Numbered from the stretch's first letter, positions 10,843-19,441 are shown. The stretch is 64,000 bases of DNA from Oleiagrimonas sp963821885 (GCA_963821885.1 CAWGFN010000001.1:434001-498000), one strand, 5' to 3'. The notes: a model not told the origin generated them from the letters alone. Program-made: numbers and translations.

Positions 10843-10931
10843 GTGACGGCGGTAATAGAGCGCACTTTTCGAATCAGATAGTGCATGTACAACGCAGGTG
10901 GAATCCTGCGAAACATCACAGGGAGCAATCG

Positions 10932-11237
10932 ATGAAATTCATCTACTTCACCGCGGTGCTGGCGCTGGTCCTCGCGGGCTGCGCATCCGCACCGCCCGCC
11001 CCGACGCGACATCACGCCCGCATGGCCTATGCATGCCCCAAATCCAACGCCGACCTGGACACCCTGAAGACCGAAGCGCATGTGGTCGCGTGCTTCGGCA
11101 AGACCAAATACGCGACAAGCAAACCGGATGGCCGGCATACGGGGGTGTATGACTTGGCGGATGGCGTGATGATCGTGTTTCTCTACGATCCGCATGGAAA
11201 CGTCATCCGGTACCGCGCCTATCAAAATTCGAATTGA
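10932..11237 (+). CDS. Small exported lipoprotein
   Basis: 101 residues with a lipoprotein signal peptide (lipobox LAGC, Cys ~17). The mature part contains ACFGKTKYATSKPDGRHTG and VFLYDPHGNVIRYR, a pattern reminiscent of small BamE/SmpA-like outer-membrane lipoproteins, but similarity is weak. ATG 10932 has GGGAG 7 bases upstream. Composition is GC-rich like the chromosome, unlike the two genes before it. It is enclosed on both sides by GGGTCAGAG repeats. Confidence 0.7.
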   Translation: MKFIYFTAVLALVLAGCASAPPAPTRHHARMAYACPKSNADLDTLKTEAHVVACFGKTKYATSKPDGRHTGVYDLADGVMIVFLYDPHGNVIRYRAYQNSN

Positions 11238-11302
11238 CTAACTAACCGGGTCCAACTAACTGGGTCAGAGCCCCTTACAGTTGTTTGAACTATCCAAAAA
11301 AA
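11238..11302 (+). repeat. GGGTCAGAG-type repeat, third locus
   Basis: Begins right at the stop codon of the lipoprotein gene with two CTAAC-type half units. One full unit follows, differing from the array at 10.73 kb by a few bases (ACTGGG, CCTTACAG), and ends TTGTTTGAACTATCCAAAAA. Confidence 0.85.
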
Positions 11303-11362
11303 GCGCATCCTGAAGGGGTTGAGGGTAGTTAAATCAGAACATAGACCATAGGGATCGAAGTC

Positions 11363-12046
11363 ATGTTCAGCGCATGCTCGAAAAAGGGAATTGTGTTTGC
11401 TTGCCTGCTGATGGTGTCGTCAGTGAGTGGCGTGTCTGCATACGCCACTGCCCCACCGGCCAACGAGCGGGTGTTCGTGGGCCGGCTGATGTCCACGACC
11501 TTGCGCCCGGAACATGACCCGGCGGCCGAGCGCGCCTTCGCCAAGGCTCACCCGAACGTCGTGGTCATCGACAACGGCTGTGCCAAGGCCAGCACCACCT
11601 ACGCCGTCATCACCGCGCTCGGTGAGCGCACCGATCACATGGTCGTTCATTCGTCCATCGATGAATTTTGCAACCTCCCGGCAGGCATGGACGGGAATCC
11701 TGCCCTGATCGACGTGGTGCGCTCCGGAAACACGTGGGTCGTCAAACAGGCCTACGAATTCGAGATGACCCACGACGCCACCCCTGCCCTGATGCCTGAC
11801 GACGACGCCATGGTGTGCGGGATTCGCTTGTGGGATCTGAGCACGCCGCTTGCGCCTGAAGACAGGGGTCCGGATGTCGAACCCAGGCATTTCACCCCGA
11901 CCAGGCTGCAGTCGCTGATCGCTTCGGGCGTTGTACACAGGGACACGGACGGGCATCTGGTCTACGGCGCGGCCATCCGCATGCAGGACCTGCTCAAGGC
12001 ACTGGCAGCCTCGCCCTGCCACCTGCGATCGACCGATAGCGAGTAA
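11363..12046 (+). CDS. Exported hypothetical protein
   Basis: 227 residues with a probable signal peptide (MFSACSKKGIVFACLLMVSS, cleavage near residue 27). The mature region holds four widely spaced cysteines (NGCAK, EFCNLP, VCGIR, SPCHL), compatible with two disulphides in the periplasm. No family is recognised. It is followed directly by a GGGTCAGAG repeat. Confidence 0.65.
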   Translation: MFSACSKKGIVFACLLMVSSVSGVSAYATAPPANERVFVGRLMSTTLRPEHDPAAERAFAKAHPNVVVIDNGCAKASTTYAVITALGERTDHMVVHSSIDEFCNLPAGMDGNPALIDVVRSGNTWVVKQAYEFEMTHDATPALMPDDDAMVCGIRLWDLSTPLAPEDRGPDVEPRHFTPTRLQSLIASGVVHRDTDGHLVYGAAIRMQDLLKALAASPCHLRSTDSE

Positions 12047-12116
12047 AAAAAGGTGTCAACTAACCGCGTCAGAGCCCCATACCGCAACTAACCGGGTCAG
12101 AGCCCCTTACAGTTGC
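12047..12116 (+). repeat. GGGTCAGAG-type repeat, fourth locus
   Basis: An A run and GGTGTC, shared with the bases after the stop at 10646, lead into two CAACTAACC..GTCAGAGCCCC units. The second ends CAGTTG and runs straight into the IS110 fragment. Confidence 0.85.
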
Positions 12117-12206
12117 CAGCCGGTACCAGTTGCAGGTCGATTCGACGGCCACGCTGGCCAGCTTGGAGCGGTAGGGCTCGACGTCGGCCAGGCTGCGTGA
12201 AAGCTC
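12113..12206 (-). pseudogene. IS110-family transposase remnant
   Basis: Minus-strand translation gives ELSRSLADVEPYRSKL, then ASVAVESTCNWYRLAT. This matches the conserved region of IS110 transposases that normally reads VAVESTYNWYWLVDGL. Only about 31 codons survive. The reading frame is cut off at one side by the repeat unit and no start or DEDD residues remain. It is evidence of past mobile-element activity next to the repeats. Confidence 0.65.
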
Positions 12207-12246
12207 ATTGGGACGGCGGCGTCGTTTTGACTACGTCCCATCCCCG

Positions 12247-14058
12247 TCAACGGTTTTCTTCCGCAGGCACCGCTTCCGTGCCGGCAAACACCTCGACACG
12301 ATTGCGCCCGGCTTTCTTGGCCGCATAGAGCGCCTTGTCCGCCGCGGAGACCAGGCCATCGCCCGATCGAGCATGCCGGGGATAGCAGGCCACCCCGAAC
12401 GACCCGGTAACGTGTATGTCCGCCCCTTCGAAATGGATGGGCGTCGATGCCAGCTTCCGGCGCAGCTGCTCGGCACGTTCGCACGCCGATTTCGCCGTCA
12501 TGCCCGGCAGCAGCAACAGGAACTCTTCGCCACCGAAACGGGAGTCGACATCGCTGCCGCGCGAGCAGGACTTCATCAGTTGCCCGAATGTCCGCAACAC
12601 CTCGTCGCCGGCGCGGTGCCCGTAGGCGTCGTTGACGCGCTTGAAATGGTCCAGGTCGCCCATGATGGCGCACACGCTGCTGCCCTTGCGTTCGGCGACG
12701 ATCAGCTCCCGCTCCAGCACTTCCTCCAGATATCGACGGTTGTACAGACCGGTCAGCGGGTCATGGATGGATTGTTCGAGCAGACGCTCCTGCAGCTGCC
12801 TCAATTTCTCCTCGTCCTGCTTGCGCTTGGTGATGTCGCGGGCCACGGACACCACGTACGGCTTGTCCAGGACCACCCACCTCAGGCTCAGCTCCACCGG
12901 AAAGACCGATCCGTCCTTGCGTCGATGCAGGGACTCGGTCACGACAAAACCGTCCCGCTGCAGATTTTCTCCGATTTCCTTGAACCACACCGGGTCGTTC
13001 TTGCCATCGATATCGGACACTGACAGGGACAGCAGCTCTTCGCGGCTGTATCCCAGATCGCGGCCTGCCCTTTCATTGACGTCGAGCAGGCGATACGTCT
13101 CGGCATCGATCACCTCGATGGCATCGTTGGACTGATTGATCAGCGTGCGGAACATCCTGAGCTGCCTATCGACGGCCTTGCGCTCGGTGATGTCCCGGAC
13201 GACCCCCACGGCATTCCACTTGCCATCGAGCTTGACCGCCGAAAGAGACAATTCGACCGGGAACACCGTGCCATCCTTCTTCACAGCCTCCAGCTCACGC
13301 AAGGTGCCAATCACCGCGCCCTTGCCGGTATTGCGGAATTCGGCAAAGGCCTGCTTGTGGTCATGCCGGTATTGCGGTGCCGCCAGAAGCGCGTGCAGAT
13401 CCTGGCCGATGGCCTCGTCCCGGGTGTGGCCGAAGATGGTCCTCGCGGCGTCGTTCCAGAACGAGATCCTGCCGTCGTTGTCGATCATGATGATGGCATC
13501 GTGCGTGGAGGCCGACACGGTCCGCAGGGTTTCCTCGCTCTCGCGCAGTTTGCGCTCGGCAGTGACCCGCAACGTGATGTCGCGAGCCAGCAGGATCAGC
13601 AAACGCTTGCCGTTTATATCCACGGCACTGCCGGAAAACTCGACCTCCCGCTCGCGTCCGCCCTTGCGCTGGATACGCATCGAGAATTCGGCGCGGTCGA
13701 TCATCGACTCACTCGCCTGGCGCAGCTTTTCCGCGGCGAAAGCGCGATCGCTCGGCGCGACGAGCGCCAACGGATCGACCGAAAGCATCTCTTCGGCGCT
13801 GTAGCCGAATATTTCCTTGTAGGCGGGGTTCGCATAGGTGTACCGCCCGTCGACGATCATCGCCATGCCGAGCAGGGAATTGTGGGCCATGTTGCGAAAC
13901 TGCGCTTCGGATTCGCGCAACGTCTCCATGCTCTGCCGCGCCTTGCGCAGGGCCCTCTCCAGTTTGGCGATACGTTGACGCAGGCGATCGTGCGTCGCCG
14001 TCGCGGGAGATGCCGTTTCGGACTCACGTTCCGGGTTGTTATCGGTGGATCTAGCCAT
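12247..14058 (-). CDS. Diguanylate cyclase with three PAS domains
   Basis: Makes c-di-GMP from two GTP; cytoplasmic, with no TM segment. The 603 residues comprise a short coiled coil (~22-50), PAS1 (~50-165), PAS2 (~175-295), PAS3 (~300-412), each ending in a PAC-type ARDIT/VRDIT strand, and a GGDEF domain (~430-595). The active site is GGEEF at 509-513. RGSD at 500-503 forms an RxxD inhibitory I-site. ATG 14058 is chosen for its GGAGGG site 4 bases upstream. PAS domains would sense a small ligand or redox signal, which the sequence does not identify. Confidence 0.93.
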   Translation of the reverse strand: MARSTDNNPERESETASPATATHDRLRQRIAKLERALRKARQSMETLRESEAQFRNMAHNSLLGMAMIVDGRYTYANPAYKEIFGYSAEEMLSVDPLALVAPSDRAFAAEKLRQASESMIDRAEFSMRIQRKGGREREVEFSGSAVDINGKRLLILLARDITLRVTAERKLRESEETLRTVSASTHDAIIMIDNDGRISFWNDAARTIFGHTRDEAIGQDLHALLAAPQYRHDHKQAFAEFRNTGKGAVIGTLRELEAVKKDGTVFPVELSLSAVKLDGKWNAVGVVRDITERKAVDRQLRMFRTLINQSNDAIEVIDAETYRLLDVNERAGRDLGYSREELLSLSVSDIDGKNDPVWFKEIGENLQRDGFVVTESLHRRKDGSVFPVELSLRWVVLDKPYVVSVARDITKRKQDEEKLRQLQERLLEQSIHDPLTGLYNRRYLEEVLERELIVAERKGSSVCAIMGDLDHFKRVNDAYGHRAGDEVLRTFGQLMKSCSRGSDVDSRFGGEEFLLLLPGMTAKSACERAEQLRRKLASTPIHFEGADIHVTGSFGVACYPRHARSGDGLVSAADKALYAAKKAGRNRVEVFAGTEAVPAEENR

Positions 14059-14354
14059 GACACCCTCCGATGCATGACCGGCACGCAGGACGCCGAAGGT
14101 TGGCGACGCAACGGCAAACCCGGGTTTGTTGCCGCCTGGACGTGGAATGCAAACCCCGCCTCGATACCCGTGATCGATGGCAGACTTCCCAGACCCCGGC
14201 ACGCACCCGTCACCCTGGATGAACGGTCGCGTCCAGCTTACGTCATGCACCAGCCGACGGCCACAAATGACACGATGAACGGATCCGGTGCACTATCGCT
14301 GACCTCGAGACGCAAGTTCGAGCGGGTGCCGGTGAGGTGCCAGGGACATTTTCG

Positions 14355-14714
14355 ATGCCACGGACCGACAAGAGAATCATTGACGACACCATGCGCCAAC
14401 GGCTCCTGTTGAAGCTCGCGATGAACCGGATGCGCAGGAAACAACAGCTCGCACGCGGCGCATGGATATTTGCTGGCTTGACTGGCCTGCTCTGGACGGA
14501 GCCTTTCCCGCTCACGGATGGCGAGCGTTACCTCATTTCCGCCGGCTTTGCACTGGCCGCGCTGCTCATGCAGATCCCGTTCCTGCGCAGCCCCTGCCCC
14601 AACTGCGGCAAGCCCTACCATGGCATCACCAACCCCTATCGCAACCCGAATGGCGCCCCGCCACCCTGCCGGCGCTGCGGTTTCGATATCGACAAGCACG
14701 TGACGCCGTACTGA
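14355..14714 (+). CDS. Two-TM protein with C-terminal zinc ribbon
   Basis: 119 residues: a basic N-terminus, two hydrophobic segments (around 35-70), then CPNCGKPYHG and CRRCGFD, a four-Cys zinc ribbon. Family unknown. ATG 14355 (AGGGA upstream) is preferred to GTG 14337. It is divergent from the diguanylate cyclase. Confidence 0.65.
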   Translation: MPRTDKRIIDDTMRQRLLLKLAMNRMRRKQQLARGAWIFAGLTGLLWTEPFPLTDGERYLISAGFALAALLMQIPFLRSPCPNCGKPYHGITNPYRNPNGAPPPCRRCGFDIDKHVTPY

Positions 14715-14791
14715 CCTAAAGTAAGAAGCCGGCGCCAGGTACATGTGCCCGCGCTTGAGGCGACCGAACACTATCGACACGGAGGTGTGAC

Positions 14792-15124
14792 ATGCGACAT
14801 GCATGGACTTTGTTGCTGACCGCGGCCTTGATGGTCCCCTGCAATCTCGCCATGGCCCAGGCGGGGAGGACGGCACCGGATGGATTGACGATCGGCACGG
14901 CCATCGTGATCCACGTATCGGACGACGCGGCGGCGGTGAAGGCCGAGGACGTCTGGCTTGCCCAGCACTATCCCGGCGGCAGAAAGCTCGGCCAGGCGTT
15001 GCTCAACAGCCACGGGCGCTTCTACGATGCCATCGACATCACCACGGCATCCCACCAGTCGAAGAAGATCTACTTCGACATCACCCGTTCGCAACATGCC
15101 TTGATCGACATGTTCAAGCATTGA
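14792..15124 (+). CDS. Small exported hypothetical protein
   Basis: 110 residues with a clear signal peptide (cleavage after NLAMAQA). No domain is recognised. ACGGAGGTG lies just upstream of ATG 14792. It is followed after 60 bases by another small exported gene on the same strand. Confidence 0.7.
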   Translation: MRHAWTLLLTAALMVPCNLAMAQAGRTAPDGLTIGTAIVIHVSDDAAAVKAEDVWLAQHYPGGRKLGQALLNSHGRFYDAIDITTASHQSKKIYFDITRSQHALIDMFKH

Positions 15125-15184
15125 CCCGGGTGCCCGCGTCACTGGGTGCGCCGACCCCGAACCCCAGGACAAGGAACGCAAACC

Positions 15185-15532
15185 ATGAAACACATCGTCG
15201 CCACCCTGGCCACCGCGCTGTTCGCGTTCGCCATGAGCGGCTTGCCGATGGCGGCGTGCGCCGCCAACGCCGGAACGCGCGTGGACGGCACGAATGAACA
15301 GACCGCCATGAACACGCTCGGGAAGATCATGTCCGAACAGGGCAAGAAGGGAAAATGCCTGCTGCAGGCGGCGCTGATGAACATCCAGATCGGACGCCAG
15401 CTGGTCTCGCCCGGCTCCGCCGGCGATGCGCCCAAGCCGCTCAGGGACCTGCTCAACGGCATGGACTACGCGCAGATCCTCGCCTTTTCCAGACACTACC
15501 CCGCGCGCGTCGTGCCAGTGTGCCGCGACTGA
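15185..15532 (+). CDS. Small exported hypothetical protein
   Basis: 115 residues, signal peptide to about residue 27 (SGLPMAACAANA). The mature region contains two cysteines (KGKCLLQ and VPVCRD) that may pair. AAGGA lies 8 bases before ATG 15185. No family recognised. Confidence 0.7.
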   Translation: MKHIVATLATALFAFAMSGLPMAACAANAGTRVDGTNEQTAMNTLGKIMSEQGKKGKCLLQAALMNIQIGRQLVSPGSAGDAPKPLRDLLNGMDYAQILAFSRHYPARVVPVCRD

Positions 15533-15646
15533 GCGGCGCTCGACGTGCCAGGGAACATTCGGGAACCCGGGGCAAGTCCGGAAAACCCGGCCCGTGAGCT
15601 TGGCCCGGGAGCGGCTGATGGCCGGCGCACTACGTCCTCTCGGACA

Positions 15647-15678
15647 TAAAAAAAGCCCGGCGCATGGCCGGGCTTTCT
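15647..15678. terminator. Bidirectional terminator
   Basis: AAAAAAAGCCCGGC-gcatg-GCCGGGCTTTCTT between a plus-strand gene and the convergent cold-shock gene, with A and T runs on both sides. Confidence 0.85.
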
Positions 15679-15697
15679 TCTGGCATGGACGATCGGG

Positions 15698-15910
15698 TCA
15701 GAGAACCTGAACCTGATCGGCCTGCATGCCCTTGTCGCCCTTGACGGCCACGAAGGAGACCTTCTGGCCTTCCTGCAGGCTCTTGAAGCCCGAGGACTGG
15801 ATCGAGCGGAAATGGACGAACAGGTCTTCGCCGCCGTTCTCACGGCTGATGAAGCCAAAGCCCTTGGCATCGTTGAACCACTTGACAGTACCGGTTTCGG
15901 TCTGGGACAT
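15698..15910 (-). CDS. Cold-shock domain protein 1
   Basis: 70-residue single cold-shock domain with RNP1 (KGFGFISR) and RNP2 (LFVHFRSI). It binds single-stranded RNA/DNA as an RNA chaperone. The paralogue at 35292-35504 is very similar and has a matching leader. AAGGAG lies 8 bases before ATG 15910. Cold induction is inferred from the family and the long leader, not shown. Confidence 0.95.
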   Translation of the reverse strand: MSQTETGTVKWFNDAKGFGFISRENGGEDLFVHFRSIQSSGFKSLQEGQKVSFVAVKGDKGMQADQVQVL

Positions 15911-16042
15911 GTTTTTTACTCCTTGGAACTGGAAAGAAGCCGCTGTGCGGCAGGAAGCTGGTTGCAAGGAGAAAAGAGGTTCAACGATGTAGCGAAACTA
16001 GGATCTACAGCATCAGGCCACGATTCAGTGTGACCCTTGGAA
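15911..16042 (-). promoter_or_regulatory. Conserved leader of cold-shock gene 1
   Basis: Shares four blocks in the same order with the leader at 35505-35640: the SD context CCAAGGAGTAA; a GCCGC/GCGGC hairpin with a 3-base loop (15939-15951); a GCTGGTTGCAAGGAG-type block about 15957-15971; and a distal block CTACAGCATC..GCCACGATTC at 16005-16026. The distal block probably includes the promoter, the rest a structured 5' UTR. Between 16043 and 16338 nothing else is recognised. Confidence 0.65.
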
Positions 16043-16338
16043 CTCAGCCCGCTCACTTTACGCGCTATTTGTCAGGGTGGCAATGAAAAAGAATGGGCGA
16101 CCGAATCCCTTCATCGCCAGGACCACGCCTCCGGACCGGTCCGCGCCCGCCCCCGCGCGTGCCCGACCGGGTTGACGCCAACACGCTGCCACTCGGCCGT
16201 TTTGCCGTTTTTGCCGTCTCCCCGGCGCGCCCTGCCGGCATACTCGTCCGCGCCGGGGCACGCCACTGAACGTCTCCGGCGACCGACGCGATCCGCCTCG
16301 CCGCGGATCGTCACCCGCTCACGGACGAGGATGCCGCC

Positions 16339-17973
16339 ATGTCGCAGACGTTTTCCGCCCTGACGCTCACCCTGCCGCCGGTGTCCGACGCCACCGGCGC
16401 GGCCCATGCCGAGGCCCCGCCCGATGTCACCGGCCTGTGCCTGTCTGGCGGCGGCAGCCGCGCGCTGAGCTGCGCGATGGGACAACTGCGCGCGCTGCGT
16501 TACCTGGGCAAGCTGGACCAGGTGTTCGCGATTTCCTCGGTCTCCGGCGGCACCTGGGCCAACAGCCTGTTCACCTACCTGCCCGCCTCGATCAGCGACG
16601 ATGATTTTCTCGGCCGGCCGGTGACCGATCCCGGCCAGCTGGTGCTCACGGGCGGCGGGCCCGAGGACCTCAACACCCTCGCTCCGCAGAACCTGGGCTG
16701 GGTGCCGACCGGGCTGGGCCTGATCAACGACATCGGCACCATCCGCGTCTTCATCGAGAAGTACGGCCTGCCGGTGTCCGATCTCTGGCAGGGGCTGATC
16801 GGCCACTCGGTGCTGCAACGCTATGGCCTGTGGTCGCCCGACGCCCAGGGCTACGACCGCCACTACTTCAGCTGGACCAAGGCCTATCTCACGTCGGGCA
16901 ACGGCGTGCTGGCCCGCAACCCCTCGCTCGGGCTCGACGACTTCCGCTACGTACAGCGCCAGCGTCCGTTCCCGGTGTTCAACACCAGCATGTTCACCAA
17001 CGACACCCCCGATGCCGACCTGGTGCCGTTCGAGGCCAATGTCTCGCTGGGCGTGCGCAACACCTTCCCCGACGACGGCACGCAACTGGGCGACATCGGC
17101 GGCGGCCTGGTGGAGTCGTTCGTGATGACGGGCAGCTACGTCGGCGACGGCGATCCGCCCTATGTGAACTCCAGCATCCCGCTGCGACCGTTCGCGCTCA
17201 ACGACATCGCCGGCGCCAGCAGCGCCGCCTTCGCCCAGCAACTGGAGGAACGTTTCACCGAGCTCAAGGGCCTGGTGCCGCGCTATGCCTACTGGCCGCT
17301 GTACAACCGCCAGGACACGCGGGTGAAGTCGTACCGTTTCGCCGACGGCGGCAGCCTGGAGAATCTGGGCCTCAACGCCCTGCTGGCACGCGGCATCCGT
17401 CGCCTGATAGTGTGCGTGAACACCGACGAGGCGGTCTACCGCGACAGCGACAGTGGCGACATCGTGGTCTCAAGCGACATCCCGCCGCTGTTCGGCCTGC
17501 AGCCCTGGGTCAGCGGCAAGGGCTACGTGCCCTACAGCCAGGATCCGGGCACCGGCGCGGTGCGCCTGTTCCGGCACAACCAGGTGTTCGACACCGCCGA
17601 TTTCCCGGCACTGCAGGAGGCGCTGATGGCGGCCAAGATCGGCGGCGGCTCGCTGCTGGTGCCGCAGATGCTGAACGTGCGGCCCAACGCCTGGTTCAAC
17701 GTGGCGGGCGGCCACGCGGCGCGGCTGCTGTGGGTGTACAACGACAACGTGCCGGCATGGATGGACCAGCTGCACTTCGGCGTGCGGGCCGCCATCGACA
17801 TCGAGAGCCTGGACGACTTCCCGATGTACGACACCTTCACCCAGCTGGAACTGACGCCGTTGCTGGTCAACGCCCTGGCGCACCTGATGTTCTGGAACCT
17901 CACCGCGGACAACGCCCAGGGCCGCCCCAGCGGCATGACCAACCGCCAGCTGGTGGAGGCCATGTTCGACTGA
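16339..17973 (+). CDS. cPLA2/patatin-fold phospholipase-like protein
   Basis: 544 residues. CLSGGGSRAL (about 34-43) forms the oxyanion loop, SSVSGGTW places a nucleophile Ser at residue 69, and FADGGSLENLGL places Asp336. Together these are the Ser-Asp dyad of the patatin/cytosolic phospholipase A2 superfamily. The VSGGTW context and the large size are closer to cPLA2/lysophospholipase than to classical bacterial patatins. No signal peptide is evident. Substrate and location are unknown. Confidence 0.75.
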   Translation: MSQTFSALTLTLPPVSDATGAAHAEAPPDVTGLCLSGGGSRALSCAMGQLRALRYLGKLDQVFAISSVSGGTWANSLFTYLPASISDDDFLGRPVTDPGQLVLTGGGPEDLNTLAPQNLGWVPTGLGLINDIGTIRVFIEKYGLPVSDLWQGLIGHSVLQRYGLWSPDAQGYDRHYFSWTKAYLTSGNGVLARNPSLGLDDFRYVQRQRPFPVFNTSMFTNDTPDADLVPFEANVSLGVRNTFPDDGTQLGDIGGGLVESFVMTGSYVGDGDPPYVNSSIPLRPFALNDIAGASSAAFAQQLEERFTELKGLVPRYAYWPLYNRQDTRVKSYRFADGGSLENLGLNALLARGIRRLIVCVNTDEAVYRDSDSGDIVVSSDIPPLFGLQPWVSGKGYVPYSQDPGTGAVRLFRHNQVFDTADFPALQEALMAAKIGGGSLLVPQMLNVRPNAWFNVAGGHAARLLWVYNDNVPAWMDQLHFGVRAAIDIESLDDFPMYDTFTQLELTPLLVNALAHLMFWNLTADNAQGRPSGMTNRQLVEAMFD

Positions 17974-18076
17974 CGTCGAACCCTCGTCCGGGCGGCCCTT
18001 CCCGGATCCGCCGGCGGCACGCCAGGTACTGCGAACCTGCCGTGACGCCTGCTCCATGGCCGGCCGGACCATCCAC

Positions 18077-18112
18077 AAGAAAACGGCCCGGCGCCATCGA
18101 TGCGCCGGGCCG
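18077..18112 (-). terminator. Terminator of the exported-partner gene
   Basis: Perfect 11-base stem CGGCCCGGCGC / GCGCCGGGCCG around CATCGAT. Read on the minus strand it is followed by TTTTCTTG. It lies 15 bases past the stop at 18127. Confidence 0.85.
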
Positions 18113-18126
18113 CCACCTGCCGTCCG

Positions 18127-19329
18127 TCAGGGCACGGAATGCTCGTGGATGAAGTCGATCACGGCGCGGGCATCATCGGCTGCCTGGGTGAAGGCATCGA
18201 TTTGCGTGCCGGTGTAGTTCTCGCCACCGAATACCGCGGTCATGATCGGCTCGGTCACCGTCGTGTAGGTGCCATCGCCGTTGCTCACGAGATAGCTCAC
18301 GTTGCCGGTGTAGACACTGCTGCGGTCATAGGTCGCGGTGGAGAAGTTGAAATAGCTCTCCCCGTCCGCGCCGGTGACCGGATTCGTGCCGACGACCCCC
18401 AGGAAGCTGTCGAGATAGACGACCATGTCCTCGTTGATGACCTTGGTCTTGTCCGCGGCCGCGGCCAGGAACGAGGCTGCCTGCAACAGGTCGGCATTGG
18501 TCACGCTCTTGTCGACCAGGAACGACAACGACCCCAGGTCCACGCCATCCTTCGGCACGAACTTGGGAAGGTAGCCGTTGGTCATCAGCGCCTCGTACAG
18601 GGCGAGGTTCTCCAGCGGGGAATCGATGGTCTTCGCGACGCCGTCGATGGTGACCACGAGCCGGCCCGAATCATCGAGCGAGATCGCGGTGGCCGCGTTG
18701 AGCGTGTCGATGGCCTCGTCGTAGGAATGCGTCGAGACCTTGTTCGGCGAGCGCGACACATTCAACCGACTCAGCTCCACCGGCATGACCAGGTTCTCGT
18801 ACCCCACCTCGACATCGCCTTCCGGCGTGAGCGGAATGAGGTTGCCGTTGGCGTCCAGCGGCTGCACATGGCCATACTGGTCGAGGATCGGCACGCCGTT
18901 GTCGTCGCGCAGGATGACGACCGCATCGCCGAACAGATCGCCCTTCTTGCTGCCGGCACCCGGCGGCTTGCCGGTGCTCGCCTTGCCGCCGGAGTATTTC
19001 GGGCCACGGCGATCGGAACTTTCATCCGCGCTGCTGGTGGCGTCGTCACCGTGGCCGCGAAGGACCTTGGACTCGACGTTCGAGCTGCCGCCGCTGCCAT
19101 GCACGCCCTTGCCCGACGCGCCTTTCTTGCCTTTCTGCTTCTGCCCGCTTCCGTGCTCGGCATCCGTGTGGTTCGAATCCTGCCCGTTGCCGTGCACGTC
19201 CTGTGCATGTGCCGTGGCAATCGGCGACATGGATGCCGGAAGCTGGCCAAAAGCCAGGGCGGCGCCGATGGCCATGGCAAGCACGGTGGCGCCGGTGACC
19301 AGGCGGTGTTTGTTCTTCAGCGTGTTCAT
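18127..19329 (-). CDS. Exported hypothetical protein, partner of the beta-barrel gene
   Basis: 400 residues. Signal peptide to about residue 43 (ATAHAQ), then a low-complexity Gly/Ser/Lys/His segment (~45-115), then a folded region with DAVVILRDDNGVPILDQYGH and repeated NADLLQ/YEALMTNGYLP stretches. No known domain was recognised. GGAG lies 7 bases upstream of ATG 19329. It is the second gene after the outer-membrane barrel (112-base gap, same strand) and ends at a strong terminator. A role as a surface or periplasmic partner of the barrel is inference. Confidence 0.7.
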   Translation of the reverse strand: MNTLKNKHRLVTGATVLAMAIGAALAFGQLPASMSPIATAHAQDVHGNGQDSNHTDAEHGSGQKQKGKKGASGKGVHGSGGSSNVESKVLRGHGDDATSSADESSDRRGPKYSGGKASTGKPPGAGSKKGDLFGDAVVILRDDNGVPILDQYGHVQPLDANGNLIPLTPEGDVEVGYENLVMPVELSRLNVSRSPNKVSTHSYDEAIDTLNAATAISLDDSGRLVVTIDGVAKTIDSPLENLALYEALMTNGYLPKFVPKDGVDLGSLSFLVDKSVTNADLLQAASFLAAAADKTKVINEDMVVYLDSFLGVVGTNPVTGADGESYFNFSTATYDRSSVYTGNVSYLVSNGDGTYTTVTEPIMTAVFGGENYTGTQIDAFTQAADDARAVIDFIHEHSVP

Positions 19330-19441
19330 GATGATCTCCTCTCTTTCCGGTTGTTCGCGGCAACGCGCCCGAGCCGCGGTCTTGGCGTTGTGACTGGGAG
19401 GCGCAATCCCATGTCGATGTCCTTTGACTTCGGGCAGGCGG

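Noticed and set aside
10657..12116. Integron gene cassettes with attC sites
   Set aside because: The stop-repeat-gene order is suggestive, but the repeats lack GTTRRRY/RYYYAAC core pairs and no integrase is visible.
13357..14412. 351-codon plus-strand frame opposite the PAS-GGDEF gene
   Set aside because: Antisense shadow; the minus-strand PAS and GGDEF domains are unambiguous.
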